The notes: generated from the sequence alone by a model not told the origin. Counted from the stretch's first letter, positions 1 to 10,214 are shown. The stretch is 41,286 bases of DNA from Candolleomyces eurysporus (GCA_027579435.1 JANBPK010000981.1:1-41286), one strand, 5' to 3'. A program made the numbers and translations.

Positions 1-165
1 AAAGCTGGAGCAGCTGCAAAGGCAGACGGCCAAACTTAAGCTGCTGCCGAGAGGCCATGGAAAGCTTGAGCAGCTGCAAAGTGCACGGCCAAACTTTAGC
101 TACTGCTGCCCGGAAACCATCAAAAGCTGGAGCAGCTGGAAAGCGGATAACTTACAGCGTGGCTG
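1..165. repeat. Minisatellite array, inverted relative to the one at 3 kb
   Basis: About 2.5 degenerate units of roughly 58 bp, each with a GGAGCAGCTGCAAAG block followed by GGCCAAACTT and a GCTGCTGCC block. The reverse complement matches the 2990-3540 array, sharing the AAGTTTGGCC and TGCAGCTGCTCCA blocks in the same order. The array runs off the left edge of the window. Confidence 0.75.
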
Positions 166-643
166 CTGACAGTAACAGGTTTGGTGTTCGGCGAGGTAGT
201 TGCATATTGCTATCCCTGGCTCTCATACTTAACCCTGTCCTCATCAACCTCAATTTTGTCTCAAGATAAACAAGACTTACCACCGGTCGCGCTCGGTCAC
301 TTCATGTCATACGCATCCAGCCGCCGTCGTTTACTTGAGCTGGTGACCGACTCGATGTTTAACTCGCCATTCAGCCCTTTAACAAGGGACCAGATTTTCA
401 GCGTCTATATATTAAATGCGAGGGACGTATTTTCGGGACTGCGACCCCAGTGCTGGATTTTCTGGGGTGCCGGAAATTCATTAGCCAAGATTTCCGGCAC
501 CTTAAGCCGGACATGGTCAAATCCAGGTACTAAGCTGCTGGAAATTCCGGCATCATGATTGGGGAGATATGCGGCCATTCGAACTCCCAGGCTGAAACGT
601 CTTTAACTTTCACTCTCACTCGAATACCCATTCATCACCTACA
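166..643. other. Upstream region of the kinase-like gene
   Basis: An open frame across 181-558 has no ATG start, low complexity and no recognisable domain, so I do not call it a gene. An AT-rich TATATATTAAA stretch lies near 404-416 and a perfect hairpin at 467-500. The region probably holds the promoter and 5' leader of the gene that starts at 644. Confidence 0.4.
467..500. repeat. Perfect 10-bp inverted repeat (hairpin)
   Basis: GTGCCGGAAA at 467-476 is followed, after a 14-nt loop, by its exact reverse complement TTTCCGGCAC at 491-500. A further half-site-like GGAAATTCCGGCA lies at about 540-552. The function is unknown; it lies 144 bp upstream of the kinase-like ATG. Confidence 0.6.
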
Positions 644-2366
644 ATGCCTTGCACCCTCCGAATTCTCTTCCGTCGCTGGACTAATCAAATCATCCCAGCT
701 CTAGGAGAACCAGGCTCATCTCTTCCCTCGTGCCATGAGTCTGAAGCCGCTCGGCAGCTGACTGAAGGCTTCACGATTTCTGTACACCATTGGAATTACC
801 GTGGTCCTCCAGACTCCTTCCTGGACCTCGAGTGGGACAAAAGTCTTGCACCGACATCCCCCTTTGGCCCCCTCAATCGGAAAAACCCGTGCCCTCTGAC
901 GGAAACCGCCATCATCGAGCGCATCGTCATGCCTGTGTTGATGACAATGAAGGACAAATTCGAGGAAATCTTTGAAATCACGGTCAATGGCAACATGCTT
1001 TTCTATCGGGATACGAAAGGCCCTTCAAAGACCGCTCCCGATATCACGGCCCACAAAGCAAGGATGGAAGCAGGTGGATGGGTTCGTTATGGACCCCACC
1101 AGGCGTTTCTCGAGGGGAAGGGGCCACTGTCAGCATCCAGCCCTCGGTTAAATGCAGGGCTGGATAGCTTCCTCAATAAGTGTCTTGATGACTTGGAGGA
1201 TTATGACGAAGGGTCCCGGAAGCTTCTTGGTCAGGTGAGTCATTCTATCTTTTTGACAAATGCTCTGACCCAACGAGCAATAAAGGTGCTCGAGGGGTGT
1301 TACCGAGCCTCTCTCCGGGTTGGTCTACTCATTGCTCCACCCCTCCTCCTCCGTCCGGTGTACCTGGATCGTCAAGATGAGAACCAAAGAGCAGTGGCCT
1401 TCCTCGGGTCCAATCGCATGCCCGGAACAGATGATGTTCGTAGCCCGGAGGCTTGGGAGAACTTCTTGTGTGAAATTGTTTGGTTCTGTTTTTGCGTTTG
1501 GGTCACTACAGTGGAAGATGCTAGAGAAAAGATGGAATTGCACCCCTCGTGGAATGTTTGGCTCCCATTTATTCAGAGTACCCTTCAGCCACATGGGAAT
1601 GACATCTCCCGTGCTTACTCCTCTAAATCTCTTGCATCAACACTGAAGCCGATCATTAGTACAGTCCAGCAGTCCTTGCTCTCCCTCTCCTTCACTCTCC
1701 TTGGACCGATCCGCACCTTCAAATTCCTCAAATCTTTCAGTACAAGTCCACTTCAGGTTTCATCAATCATAACTTCGTGAGTGGATTCCACATGTTGAGT
1801 TGTTACATGCTAAGCTGTTACAGAAATGACTGGACTCGTTTTGTCCACGCGAACCTCCCTCCAGACTCTGTCCTTGCCCGGGACTCAGCAGTGGTGTATA
1901 TCTATCGTCGGTGGGGGTTTGTTGTGAAGTACGCATTGGACCAGACGAGCTTTGATGCGGAGCTCCGGGCGATTCAAGGGCTTTCCCTATGTGATCGCTT
2001 CCCTTCCCTGATCGCCCACGGATCAACCAACACCATGCTCCGGACATCCTCTAGCCCCTTCATGGTCATAACGTATCATGGAGAGCCTGTCCAGAATTTT
2101 GATCAGGCCACTGTGTGAGTCAATTCTATTTTGCTTCCTGATAATTTTGGCTGATAAACAGCAGCAACACCTTATATCATGATGTCATCAAGCCAATGCA
2201 TGAGCTTGGTTGGCATCATCATGACCTCAAACCCGATAACGTCCTGCTTGATGACGCGGGAAAGCTGTCCCTCATTGACTTCAACCTTGCAGTGCCCCGT
2301 GACGAGTGTGCAAGGCTCATGTGTCCGGACCGGGCGTTTTTGAGGAGGTGGAGGATTGACACTTGA
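644..2366 (+). CDS. Protein kinase-like protein, short C-lobe, four exons
   Basis: The proposed exons are 644-1234, 1286-1776, 1824-2114 and 2162-2366. All introns are 47-51 bp with GTGAGT donors, and phases stay in register, giving about 525 residues. The first 360 residues match no domain I know. The C-terminal part carries kinase hallmarks: a VVKYA strand (candidate lysine near residue 396), an AELRAIQ helix (candidate glutamate near 407), a catalytic loop HHDLKPDN near 477-484, and IDFN in place of DFG near 496-499. The chain ends about 25 residues after DFN, so most of a canonical C-lobe is absent, as in compact atypical fungal kinases. The upstream frame has no earlier convincing ATG. 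The gene lies between two inverted minisatellite arrays. Phosphotransfer activity is inferred from motifs only; the protein could be a pseudokinase. Confidence 0.7.
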
Positions 2367-2518
2367 CATACAGTTTGTTTTTGTTCTGATAATATATACA
2401 TTGGCTGGATTGGACCGCTCTTTTAGCAGTCAGACTTGTGCTCAGGTGCTAGTGTTAGGAAGCAGGAACCTTGGAGAGCGGGAGGCCCAACCTATCAAGG
2501 TCCGGAGCTCCTGGTAAT

Positions 2519-2845
2519 CCCCCAAGCCCAGTGGCTGACGCTCAAAGCCCGGGAGTGGCTGATGATCCACAAATCCCGGAGTGGCTGATGCTTAGCCGGG
2601 AGTGGCTGATGATCCCAAAAGCCCGGAGTGGCTGACGATCCCAAAAGCCCGGAGTGGCTGATGCTCTAAGCTGGGAGTGGCTGATGATCCACAAAGCCCN
2701 ACTGATGATCCCAAAAGCCCGGAGTGGCTGATGCTCAAAGCCGGGAGTGGCTGATAATCCACAAACCCCGGACTGAGGATCCCAAAAGCCCTGGAGCTCC
2801 TGATAAACCCAAAAGCCTGGAGTGGCTCAATTCCAAATAATCCGT
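2519..2845. repeat. Minisatellite, unit about 26 bp, about 13 copies
   Basis: The unit is approximately CCCGGAGTGGCTGATG followed by ATCCCAAAAG or CTCAAAG. Copies vary between the two tails and an N interrupts the array at 2700. It begins about 150 bp after the kinase-like stop codon. The intervening 2367-2518 shows nothing that I recognise. Confidence 0.85.
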
Positions 2846-3620
2846 CCCTATGCAGTTTCCCGGCGGCAGTTGCCCAACATGTTTGACTGTATTGAGTGCT
2901 TTAAGTGTTCCAGCTGATTTTGTGCAGCTGTCCCTCAAGTTTGATTTAGCATTCCAGGTTCCGGGCGGAGCTATTCTCAGGGCAGCCGCTGTCCAGTGGT
3001 TTCTGGAAAGCAGCTGCACAGTAGGTTTTGGCCATCTGGCAGCTGCTCCAGCATTCGTTTCCGCACGGCAGCTGCCCAGTATGTTCGGCCCGTCTTTGGC
3101 AGCTGCCTGTTCAGTTTGGACCTTCTCTTTTGCAACTGCTTCAGCATTACATTTGTTTCCGGATGGCGGCTGCCTGGTATGGCTGTTCTCTTTGGCAGCT
3201 GCTCCAGCATTCCAGTTCCAGGCGGCAGCTGCCCAGTATGTTTGGCTGTCCTTTGGCAGCTCCAGCATTCCACTGGTTTCCAGGCGGCAGCTGCCTGGTA
3301 TGTTNGACTCTCCTCTTTTGCAGCTGCTCCAGCATTCCACTGGTTTCCAGGTGGCAGCTGCCTGGTATGTTTGACCCTCCGGCAGCTGCTCCTGCATACC
3401 AGTGGTTTCCATGCAGCAGCTTCCTGGTGGTAAGTTTGGCCATCTGCTTGTGCAGCTGCTCCACCCTCCAGGATTTGTCCAGCAGCTGCACTTTTCATTC
3501 ATCTTACCTTACCCATTGCAGCTGCTGCATCAAGCACCTTCCACAGACCCCACTGCAGCTGCAGGGTTTGTTATATGTCTACATGTCAAAAGCAGCTGCT
3601 GCTGCTGGAGTGTATCTGAC
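2846..3620. repeat. CAGCTG-rich minisatellite array, unit about 60-68 bp
   Basis: About seven clear units lie between 2990 and 3540. They share GGCAGCTGCTCCAGCATTCC, TGGTTTCCAGG and GGCAGCTGCC blocks. The edges degrade into looser CAGCTGC motifs. Open frames on both strands here are by-products of the repeat. The array matches the 1-165 array in inverted orientation and ends just before the acceptor-like pyrimidine tract at 3622-3639 that precedes the dioxygenase pseudogene. Confidence 0.85.
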
Positions 3621-3644
3621 CCACTTTTTGTCACTGCAGATAAG

Positions 3645-6600
3645 ATGTATCTTACATGGTTCTGTGACTATGACCCCTGTTTGTCCATGAAAAAGTGGGG
3701 TGAACCCATCCTGCCAGATGTTGACTTGGTGGCAGAGTCTGGGGAGCTTCCTGCCAAGTTTTCAGGTCTTCAGGAAATTGGAATACCTTCAAACCATGCT
3801 CCGAACATTCCTCTTGATGCACTGTGGACTTGCTAGACCAGTCACTTTCAAGGAGCCGGCAGTGCCTTGGAGCGATATAATTAAAGAACCACGGCAGTAT
3901 ATTCGCTTGAAATATCTGCCTGATAACTTGGTTGAATTGCTCAAGGATCCATCCAAGGTGCCAATCAACAATTGTTTGTCCCTTCTGATTTCTTGGTTGG
4001 AAAGACAGAGAGCTGGCAAAGATGTGGTATTTGAGTTCTCACATTGGCAACAAAGCCGGTATAGAAAGCTGGTGCCTCATGAGCCCCGGCAGAAGGCCCC
4101 TGTCATTCCTGATAAGCCAGGCTTCAAAAACGTCGAATTGGAGGAAAGCAGTGAGGAAGAAATGGAGACAAGGCAAACCCATTCAAAAAAGCATTCAGAG
4201 TCAGGTGGGAAAGGGAAGAGTACTTCGGGTAGGAAAGGGAAGCAGGCAAAGTCAGGTGGGGGGAAGAATGGGCAAAAAGAGTTGGACAAAGATTTGGAAG
4301 ATGAATGGGCTGATGATGAATTGGTCGACAAAGAGGAATGGGCTTCTGAAGATGAATGGAAGATGAAGGCACTGTCTCGACCTCGAGCCAAGATAGCTCA
4401 GACTTGGATCAAGACTCTGACTTGAGTGGGTCAGACAGCCAGGTTTTCAGCAAGAAACTCGGCAAGGAAACCCCAGCAAAAAAAAGGGACGAGGATGACT
4501 CTGGCTGCAAAAGTGGAGAGGGTACAATAAGTCCACCGGTGTTTTAAACTCCTGGATCAAGCCCTGACCACCCGAGTAAAAAACTCAAAGTACCCATTGA
4601 CTCGGTGGCCTGGTTTATTGAACTCAAAGATTACTGCCATCTGAATGGAGCAATCGATTTGGGAAACCCAGCAGGACCCTCGGATGGAAGGGACAAAAAT
4701 GGGTCGCGGGCAAATTCAAGGAACAGAGAGTCCGGTGGTGGTACAGATGGAAACAAAGAGTCGGAAACAGGAGAGAAACGCAAAAGGAACAATTCTGACA
4801 ATGGATCAGACCTGTTTTTGCAAGATGGCAAAGATTCTGACAATACGTCAGACATAGACAAGATATCGGAGCTTGGTGACATCAAGATTGGGCCTCCAAG
4901 GAAAAAAAAATCAACTGCACAACCCAACCCCGGTGGTCCAGCACCCTCACCCTCACCTAGACCTAGTGAGGGTAGCCCAGCAAAGAATACCCGAAGTCAA
5001 GCCTGCAGGCCTGTACCTTGTATGGTCATGAAAAAAGTGCCTGGAACCCCAGCAAACCCAGATTGCCTGATTGACTTGAGCTCTCAGCGCCAAACACACA
5101 GTCTTTATACTCCTAAGCCACAAGATCATTATGCACGTCTCCACAGAGGCCTATAGTCATCCTTTCTGTATTGCATTCAACAATGGTTCCCTGTCATATG
5201 ATATCCAAATTGATCGCATGAATTACCACATCGAGCCTGCAAAAAGTCGGTCAATCAGTCTGAATATAAATGGGGAAATGGTCATCTTTAAATATGGACT
5301 TTACTGTGGGCTGTGATCACCATCTACCCTATATATGAGCCATCACTCCCCCTGTGACCCTTCTGAACTGAATCCAAGATGGGACTGCGCTCGGAATAAA
5401 GCATGGATGGCTGCCTGTGTTGCCATTCAGGTATTCCACAGCAACAAGGAACGCAAGAAAATAGACATTGAAATCCCAGACGAGATTCAAGACATCTATT
5501 CCGATATTCTTCTGGCAGGACGCACTTGTGTTGAGGTGTTTGCCACTTGAGGTTTGTTCCACCATCAATCTCAATAAACCAGAAGTTGAGACAAATTAGT
5601 GATGCCGCCATGGGAACTTCGGGAGTACGAACGATCCCTCTCAAAGATGCAAAATGGTTTCAATGTGAAGGCAGAGGCAGCAATGATGGCAAAATTCCCC
5701 CTACCAAGCCACACCCGCAGCCTTGAAACCTGGCCATTCATTGTTGTTGACAAAGCTGGTGAGATAAAACCATGACATTTGCCCTCCGTAATCTCTAGCC
5801 ATCTCCAATGCCTTGTGGAGAAGGTGACAAGGCAACTGCACGAAAAGGCCCCTACATTATTCAAAGTTGGCAATGGCCCTCCGATCCGGTGTGACCCTTC
5901 CCTCTTCCAAACATTGGCGGCCAATGTGTGGGGACACAGAGCAGCCTGTTTATGCTTCTGCTTGTTCCAGCAAGCGCACAATGTATGTTACCTTACCGGT
6001 CACCTGGCATGTCTGACGTTTAATCCAGTCCCTCCCAGAGAAAAACCCTGGCCCATCAAGCAGCTGTCTTAAACATTGGCAGGTGATTTTGGAATACCTC
6101 AACAATATAACACCAGTGATGTGCATTATGGCAGCACTGTTGAGGATTATGAACCCAGCCCAATTTTCCCAATGCTTCCGACTTGCAAAGCGGATTGCAT
6201 GTGCCCCTGTAAATCATCGGCAGGACATGCTCAACCTCTTGGAGTTTTGGTCTTCCCCATTTCACTGTATGCAGCTCATTGTCAACCGAGAGACCTTGGA
6301 TCACAGAGACACTCAAGGGTGGGCACTTGGATACGACCTCCTGGCGACCTTCGGAAACTACAACAATGGGGTCTTATCTCTCCCAACCATAGGACTCAAA
6401 TGCGCATACAATCCGGGTACAGTCACCAGACTCATGGGCAAGATCTTCATCCATGGTGTTTGGCCAGTCAATGGTGAATGATTCTGCTTTGCACAATTTG
6501 TTCGGCCTGACGTGTTTTTGCGTGCCTTCCTGGAGAAGCCAGAACCACAGCCGCCTTCCATCTCGCTGATTGAAAACATCGGAAATCCGACTGGGAATTT

Positions 6601-6670
6601 CCATTGGGAGAGGTATGGAGCGACACCAAACACCTATACTTTCGCGCCCATGAGCGTCACCCATATATAG
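3645..6670 (+). pseudogene. TET/JBP-like 2-oxoglutarate/Fe(II) dioxygenase, decayed copy 1
   Basis: The catalytic part at about 5602-6670 has the layout of the agaricomycete TET/JBP family. WPFIVVDKAGEI (about 5729-5764) precedes a WxLP-type site. LFQQAHNVCYLTGHL follows at about 5963-6007. NRETLDHRD supplies the HxD iron ligands (6302-6310), then come YNPGTV, the second histidine in FIHGV (6452-6454), and NGE just before FCFAQF. The 5' part (3645-5550) is a charged, Ser/Glu/Lys-rich region of unknown role. The frame is broken by shifts near 3834, 4360 and 6060. It is also broken by in-frame stops at 4545-4547, 5314-5316, 5773-5775 and 6479-6481, the last in the arginine position after GE. 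Some breaks might be unrecognised introns. An intact relative would oxidise 5-methylcytosine or thymine in nuclear DNA; this copy is probably inactive. Confidence 0.7.
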
Positions 6671-6791
6671 TAACTGTCGGAGCACGTGCGTGGGAGTTGG
6701 GGCCTAACTAGGAAAATGAAATTTTTTGACTGCAAACCTTAATTGAGCTCCTTCTCTCCTACCCACCTTCCTCAGATCTAATATTTGCTTC

Positions 6792-8094
6792 ATGTCATCC
6801 AATTGGCTAACATGTGTAAAGCTAACTTGTCTCACCACATTGCAAATATGGGATACCAAGCTTGGCCCCACAAGCGCCACTGAAGCAATCAGCTGTGACG
6901 TTAGAATTCCAACAGAAATAGACAACCTCCTGGCGGACATCACTCAAGCAGTCTGGGTGTGTGTCCGCTTTTAGAAACCAAGGTACCGCCACTTTGATAT
7001 ACCCCAGCCGCCAGGCTAACTATTCTTAGTGCCCCTAGGGATCAAATCAATTGAAGACGTCATTAGACACAGGGGTGAAGTTGGCTTATGGAGTCCAGGT
7101 CATGGTGTCACTGGCCGGCCTTTCGTTGTTGTAGATCAAGAAGAGCGGCTTGTCGCATGGAATATCCCCAGTGCAATATCTCCCTGCCTGCAAAAGATTG
7201 CAGAAACCATGGTGGCATCTCTCCTTGCCAAGGTTCCCGACTTCCTAAGCAGCCCAGAAGCATATGGCGAAGCCAAGTATCCCTGCTCCTCAAAATATCC
7301 TCCTGGGATGGCCCGCCTTTCACCTTGTTGTTTCATGGATACAGTGCAATTAGCAAGTGTCGTCCCCATACTTTTTTGATGACACACTAATCTCAATATT
7401 AGAAACCTGGCCCAACAAGGGCATGCAGAAACCATCCTGTGGCGGTCAAAACATTCTTTGAAAACCTGGAACCCTTGTTCTGCATCCTCTCTGCAATCAA
7501 TCACATTATCCTCTCTCATCAATATCAGCAGATGGAACGGGTCTGGAGGCATCTCTCCAGGGCAGAGGTGGACAATCAGGACTTGGTGAATGATTTGTCG
7601 CCCTCATTTTGCCTCCCATTCCCACTCCTCTAGCTTTTATCCAACTACTCTCGTCCTACTGCACCTTACAAGCCAGCAAGTTGGCAGCAAGATTGGGTAG
7701 TGCATGCACAGTTTGGGGATTTTGCACCAGGACTGGTTGACCTGCCTGCGTGTGCTCACACCGGTGTTTGTGAGCCAGGCACTGTGACTGCCGTCATGGC
7801 GTGCTATATTCCCCATGGTTTCCCACCAGTTGCCGGGGAACAATTCATCCTCACACAATCATTTTGTAATCCCCTTGTCCATTATGTTGGCCTTGCAGAC
7901 CTACCAGCTGGAGCCTCTGCCTCAATTGAGAACGTGGTTGCTGCCGCCTCAACAGAGGACCACAACCTCGGTGCACTGAGAAAGATTGATTCTCAAGTTT
8001 ACAAGTGCAAGCCCTCCGGAATCCTGGAGCACTATTGTGCCTGCTGTTGGGAGGACCCTACTCTAAGCCATGTCTGTTACCATTGTCCATCTTG
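6792..8094 (+). pseudogene. TET/JBP-like dioxygenase, decayed copy 2 (tandem paralogue)
   Basis: This is a second, more divergent relative in the same orientation, beginning about 120 bp after copy 1. RIPTEIDNLLADI aligns with copy 1 EIPDEIQDIYSDI. A clean 47-bp intron (6983-7029, branch GCTAAC) follows. GRPFVVVDQEERLVAWNIPS then matches the WPFIVVDKAGEI block, FFENLEPLF (near 7451) matches the helical block, and EPGTVTAV with PHGFPPVAGE matches the C-terminal catalytic block. The second histidine is at 7814-7816, and the following arginine position reads CAA (Gln) at 7841-7843. The frame changes several times between 7300 and 7690, and I cannot find the HxD pair. It is probably inactive. Because the alignment is by eye, the assignment rests on copy 1. 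Confidence 0.55.
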
Positions 8095-8229
8095 ATGTGT
8101 TCCAAGGGGATATACCTTAGATGCTCTTCCTCAAAACCTTGGTAGAATTAGATGCAGTTTGCTGGTGCACTATACCTGGAATTATACATACCATTTATTT
8201 TCTTTAGCCATCAAAACCCGTCATACAGA

Positions 8230-8750
8230 TGATACGATTTTCAGTTGGGCTGGACAGAATTTTAATAAGCTTACTACCTGGTATTATCAGTAGTGGTGAA
8301 TGGTATAAATTACATCCAACCCCAGCCACCAGTGACCATACTATCCAGTTTCTATTTCTCTTCCCTGGCTGTCAGAACCCTGGTTGAATAAGGTCACCCT
8401 TAATTTTCAGTTGGGCCAGAAAAGTAGAAATCAAACGTGCTAAATGCCTTGTACTTGTGTGCACTAGGAAGCCCGCCCACCGGTGTTTGTCATGAAAAAC
8501 GATGTAAATTGACTAACCTCGGTGACCGGTGAATATATGATAGCTCCTATTTCTTCTCTGGCTGTCAAAACTCCAGCTGAATCAATGACCCTTGATTTCA
8601 GTTGGGTGAGACTAGAGATCAAACATGCCAAATGCCTTTGTGCTATCTAGTGTCAGGTTACTGGGAACCCTGGCCACCAGTGTCCATGCTTTCTACCCCT
8701 ATCCTGTGAGAAATGATGTCCATTTTAGTGAGATGATGGCTGGGCAACAC
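8230..8750. repeat. Direct repeats of about 190 bp, about 2.5 copies
   Basis: The block at about 8340-8525 recurs at about 8527-8720. Shared elements in the same order are CTGGCTGTCA, ACCCTT, TTTCAGTTGGG, AGAAATCAAAC or AGAGATCAAAC, and AAATGCCTT. A partial earlier copy with TTTTCAGTTGGGC lies near 8237. No gene is visible from 8095 to 8755. Confidence 0.7.
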
Positions 8751-8785
8751 AGTTTTTGAATTTCCAGGCTTCACTCTTCACCATC

Positions 8786-9615
8786 ATGTCCTTGACATCA
8801 TCACACATTTCCTCATCCAATGTCACTGATTACAAGGACGAAGACTTTCAACTGTGGACAAACTACATGTCCAGCAGACTTAGAGCCACTATCAAGGCCT
8901 CCGTTGCCATCAAGGACTGGAGTTTCAATCTCATGCATCCAGAGTTCTTCTCTTATCTCCACCACAAGGTGGTGAGTTGTACCGGGATCCATTTCATTTT
9001 GTGAGACTCAAGCCAAAAAGGGGTTCGCAATTGCTGTTGTTTTAGCTTGTACTGCCTGCAATCACCACATGGAGATACCCCCCCTATTTGGGCTACCTAC
9101 ATACAATGATTGTCAGGGTCAATGTCCTGACCCTGGAAGTCCTGGGTTTACTGGTCTACCACGCATATGATCCAGACAACATCATGTCGGACGATGTTTT
9201 AGCGGACTACAAGGAACCATGGTGGTGTGCCCTCTCGACAATTGGACCTGTACCCCGGCGGCTGGAAAGTCTCGTTGATTGTTTGAACACATTTCAAGAA
9301 GATCAATGCCAAATGGTTGGGAACGAAAAGCCTATTCAGCTGCTACCCCCTGTCAATCTTGAAGACGCCAGAAAACTCCTCTCTCGGATGCAGCTAGCCA
9401 GTTGCAGTGCAGCAAACCTCTGCATTGTTGGCCTGGAGAAGCTTGTGGAGAATTTGAGAGAGGTGGGATACAGGATTCCATTGAAAGCACCAACTGACAT
9501 TATATGCAAAGTCTGGCGGCAGATTGCTGATCCGATACAGAGGAAACCCACCAGGTGGGAGCTAGCACAAAAATTTGTGCTAAAATTTGGGGGGTCCCTT
9601 GACGGTACAAGATAA
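8786..9615 (+). CDS. Unknown two-exon protein next to the dioxygenase pair
   Basis: Exon 1 is 8786-8971, ending at a GTGAGT donor; GTGGTG at 8969 is an alternative in the same phase. Exon 2 is 9046-9615 after a TTGTTTTAG acceptor, giving about 251 residues. A TTTCCAG acceptor-like site at 8761-8767 suggests a further 5' intron or exon. The protein is soluble-looking, with no signal peptide or membrane segment. It contains Trp-rich segments (AIKDWSF, KEPWWCALS) and a helical region around LEDARKLLSRMQ. I do not recognise the family. It has no in-frame stops, unlike its two upstream neighbours, and shares their strand. It could be an accessory gene of the same element or an independent host gene. 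Confidence 0.55.
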
Positions 9616-9870
9616 GATTTACATATCACATGTGTACTCCTACAAAGTATGAAATTCATGGAATCTGTTATTTGACCCGCTGTGTCACAAGGCATGGCAG
9701 AACACCGGCCACCGAGTCTTGTTCACAGTAGGCTGGATTGACACTTGCCTGCCTGGCATCGTAGAACCCCGGTGACCGTTAACAGTCCAACAAAGCGAGC
9801 AGGGCAGGGGCCACATAAAATACTGCATGACTATAGATGATGCAACTTGATGTGTGCAAGTTCAACATGC
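9616..9870. other. No gene seen
   Basis: This is non-coding sequence between the unknown gene and the 44-bp minisatellite. It holds scattered CCGGTGACC and CACCGG motifs also seen at 8480-8530, and nothing else I can support. Confidence 0.4.
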
Positions 9871-10214
9871 CATGTTGACGAGGCAGCTGCAAAGTGCCGG
9901 CTGATTCCCCTGTCATGTTCACAGTGCAGCTGCAGAATGCCGGCCAGTTCCCCTGTCATGTTGACAGTGCAGCTGCAGGTTGCTTGGCTAGTTTGATCTG
10001 TCATGTTCACGGTGCGGCTGCAGGATGCCAGCTAAGTTTGACTTGTCATGTTGACGGTGCGGCTGCAGATTTCTGGCCAGTTTGACCTGTCATGTTGACG
10101 GTGNGGCTGCAGGTTNCCTGGTTAGTTCGACCTGTCATGTTGATGGTGCGGCTGCAGGGTGCCAGCTAAGTTGGACCCGTCATGTTCACGGTGCGGCTGC
10201 AGGTTGCTGGCAGC
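9871..10214. repeat. Minisatellite, unit about 44 bp, eight copies
   Basis: Each unit starts CATGTTGAC or CATGTTCAC, continues with GGTGCGGCTGCAGG or GTGCAGCTGCAG, and ends near GACCTGT. The first three copies carry GCAGCTGC and the later five carry GCGGCTGC (one with an N). Ns at 10104 and 10119 fall inside the array. Short open frames through the repeat are not genes. Confidence 0.9.

Noticed and set aside
181..558. 125-codon open frame upstream of the kinase-like gene
   Set aside because: It does not start with ATG, shows no domain, and crosses a perfect hairpin and AT-rich promoter-like sequence.
560..600. TTCGAACTCCC resembling a tRNA B box, and similar TTCGA sites elsewhere
   Set aside because: No A box at suitable distance and no cloverleaf could be formed; no tRNA is called.
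2735..3836. Several long overlapping open frames on both strands, with Ala/Gln-rich products
   Set aside because: They read through the minisatellite units in all frames; periodic sequence without stops explains their length.
4077..4391. Minus-strand Ser-rich open frame
   Set aside because: It is the antisense of a Glu/Lys-rich acidic region of the dioxygenase pseudogene.
9871..10214. Regular repeats resembling a CRISPR array
   Set aside because: Units are contiguous and degenerate with no unique spacers, and the genome is fungal.
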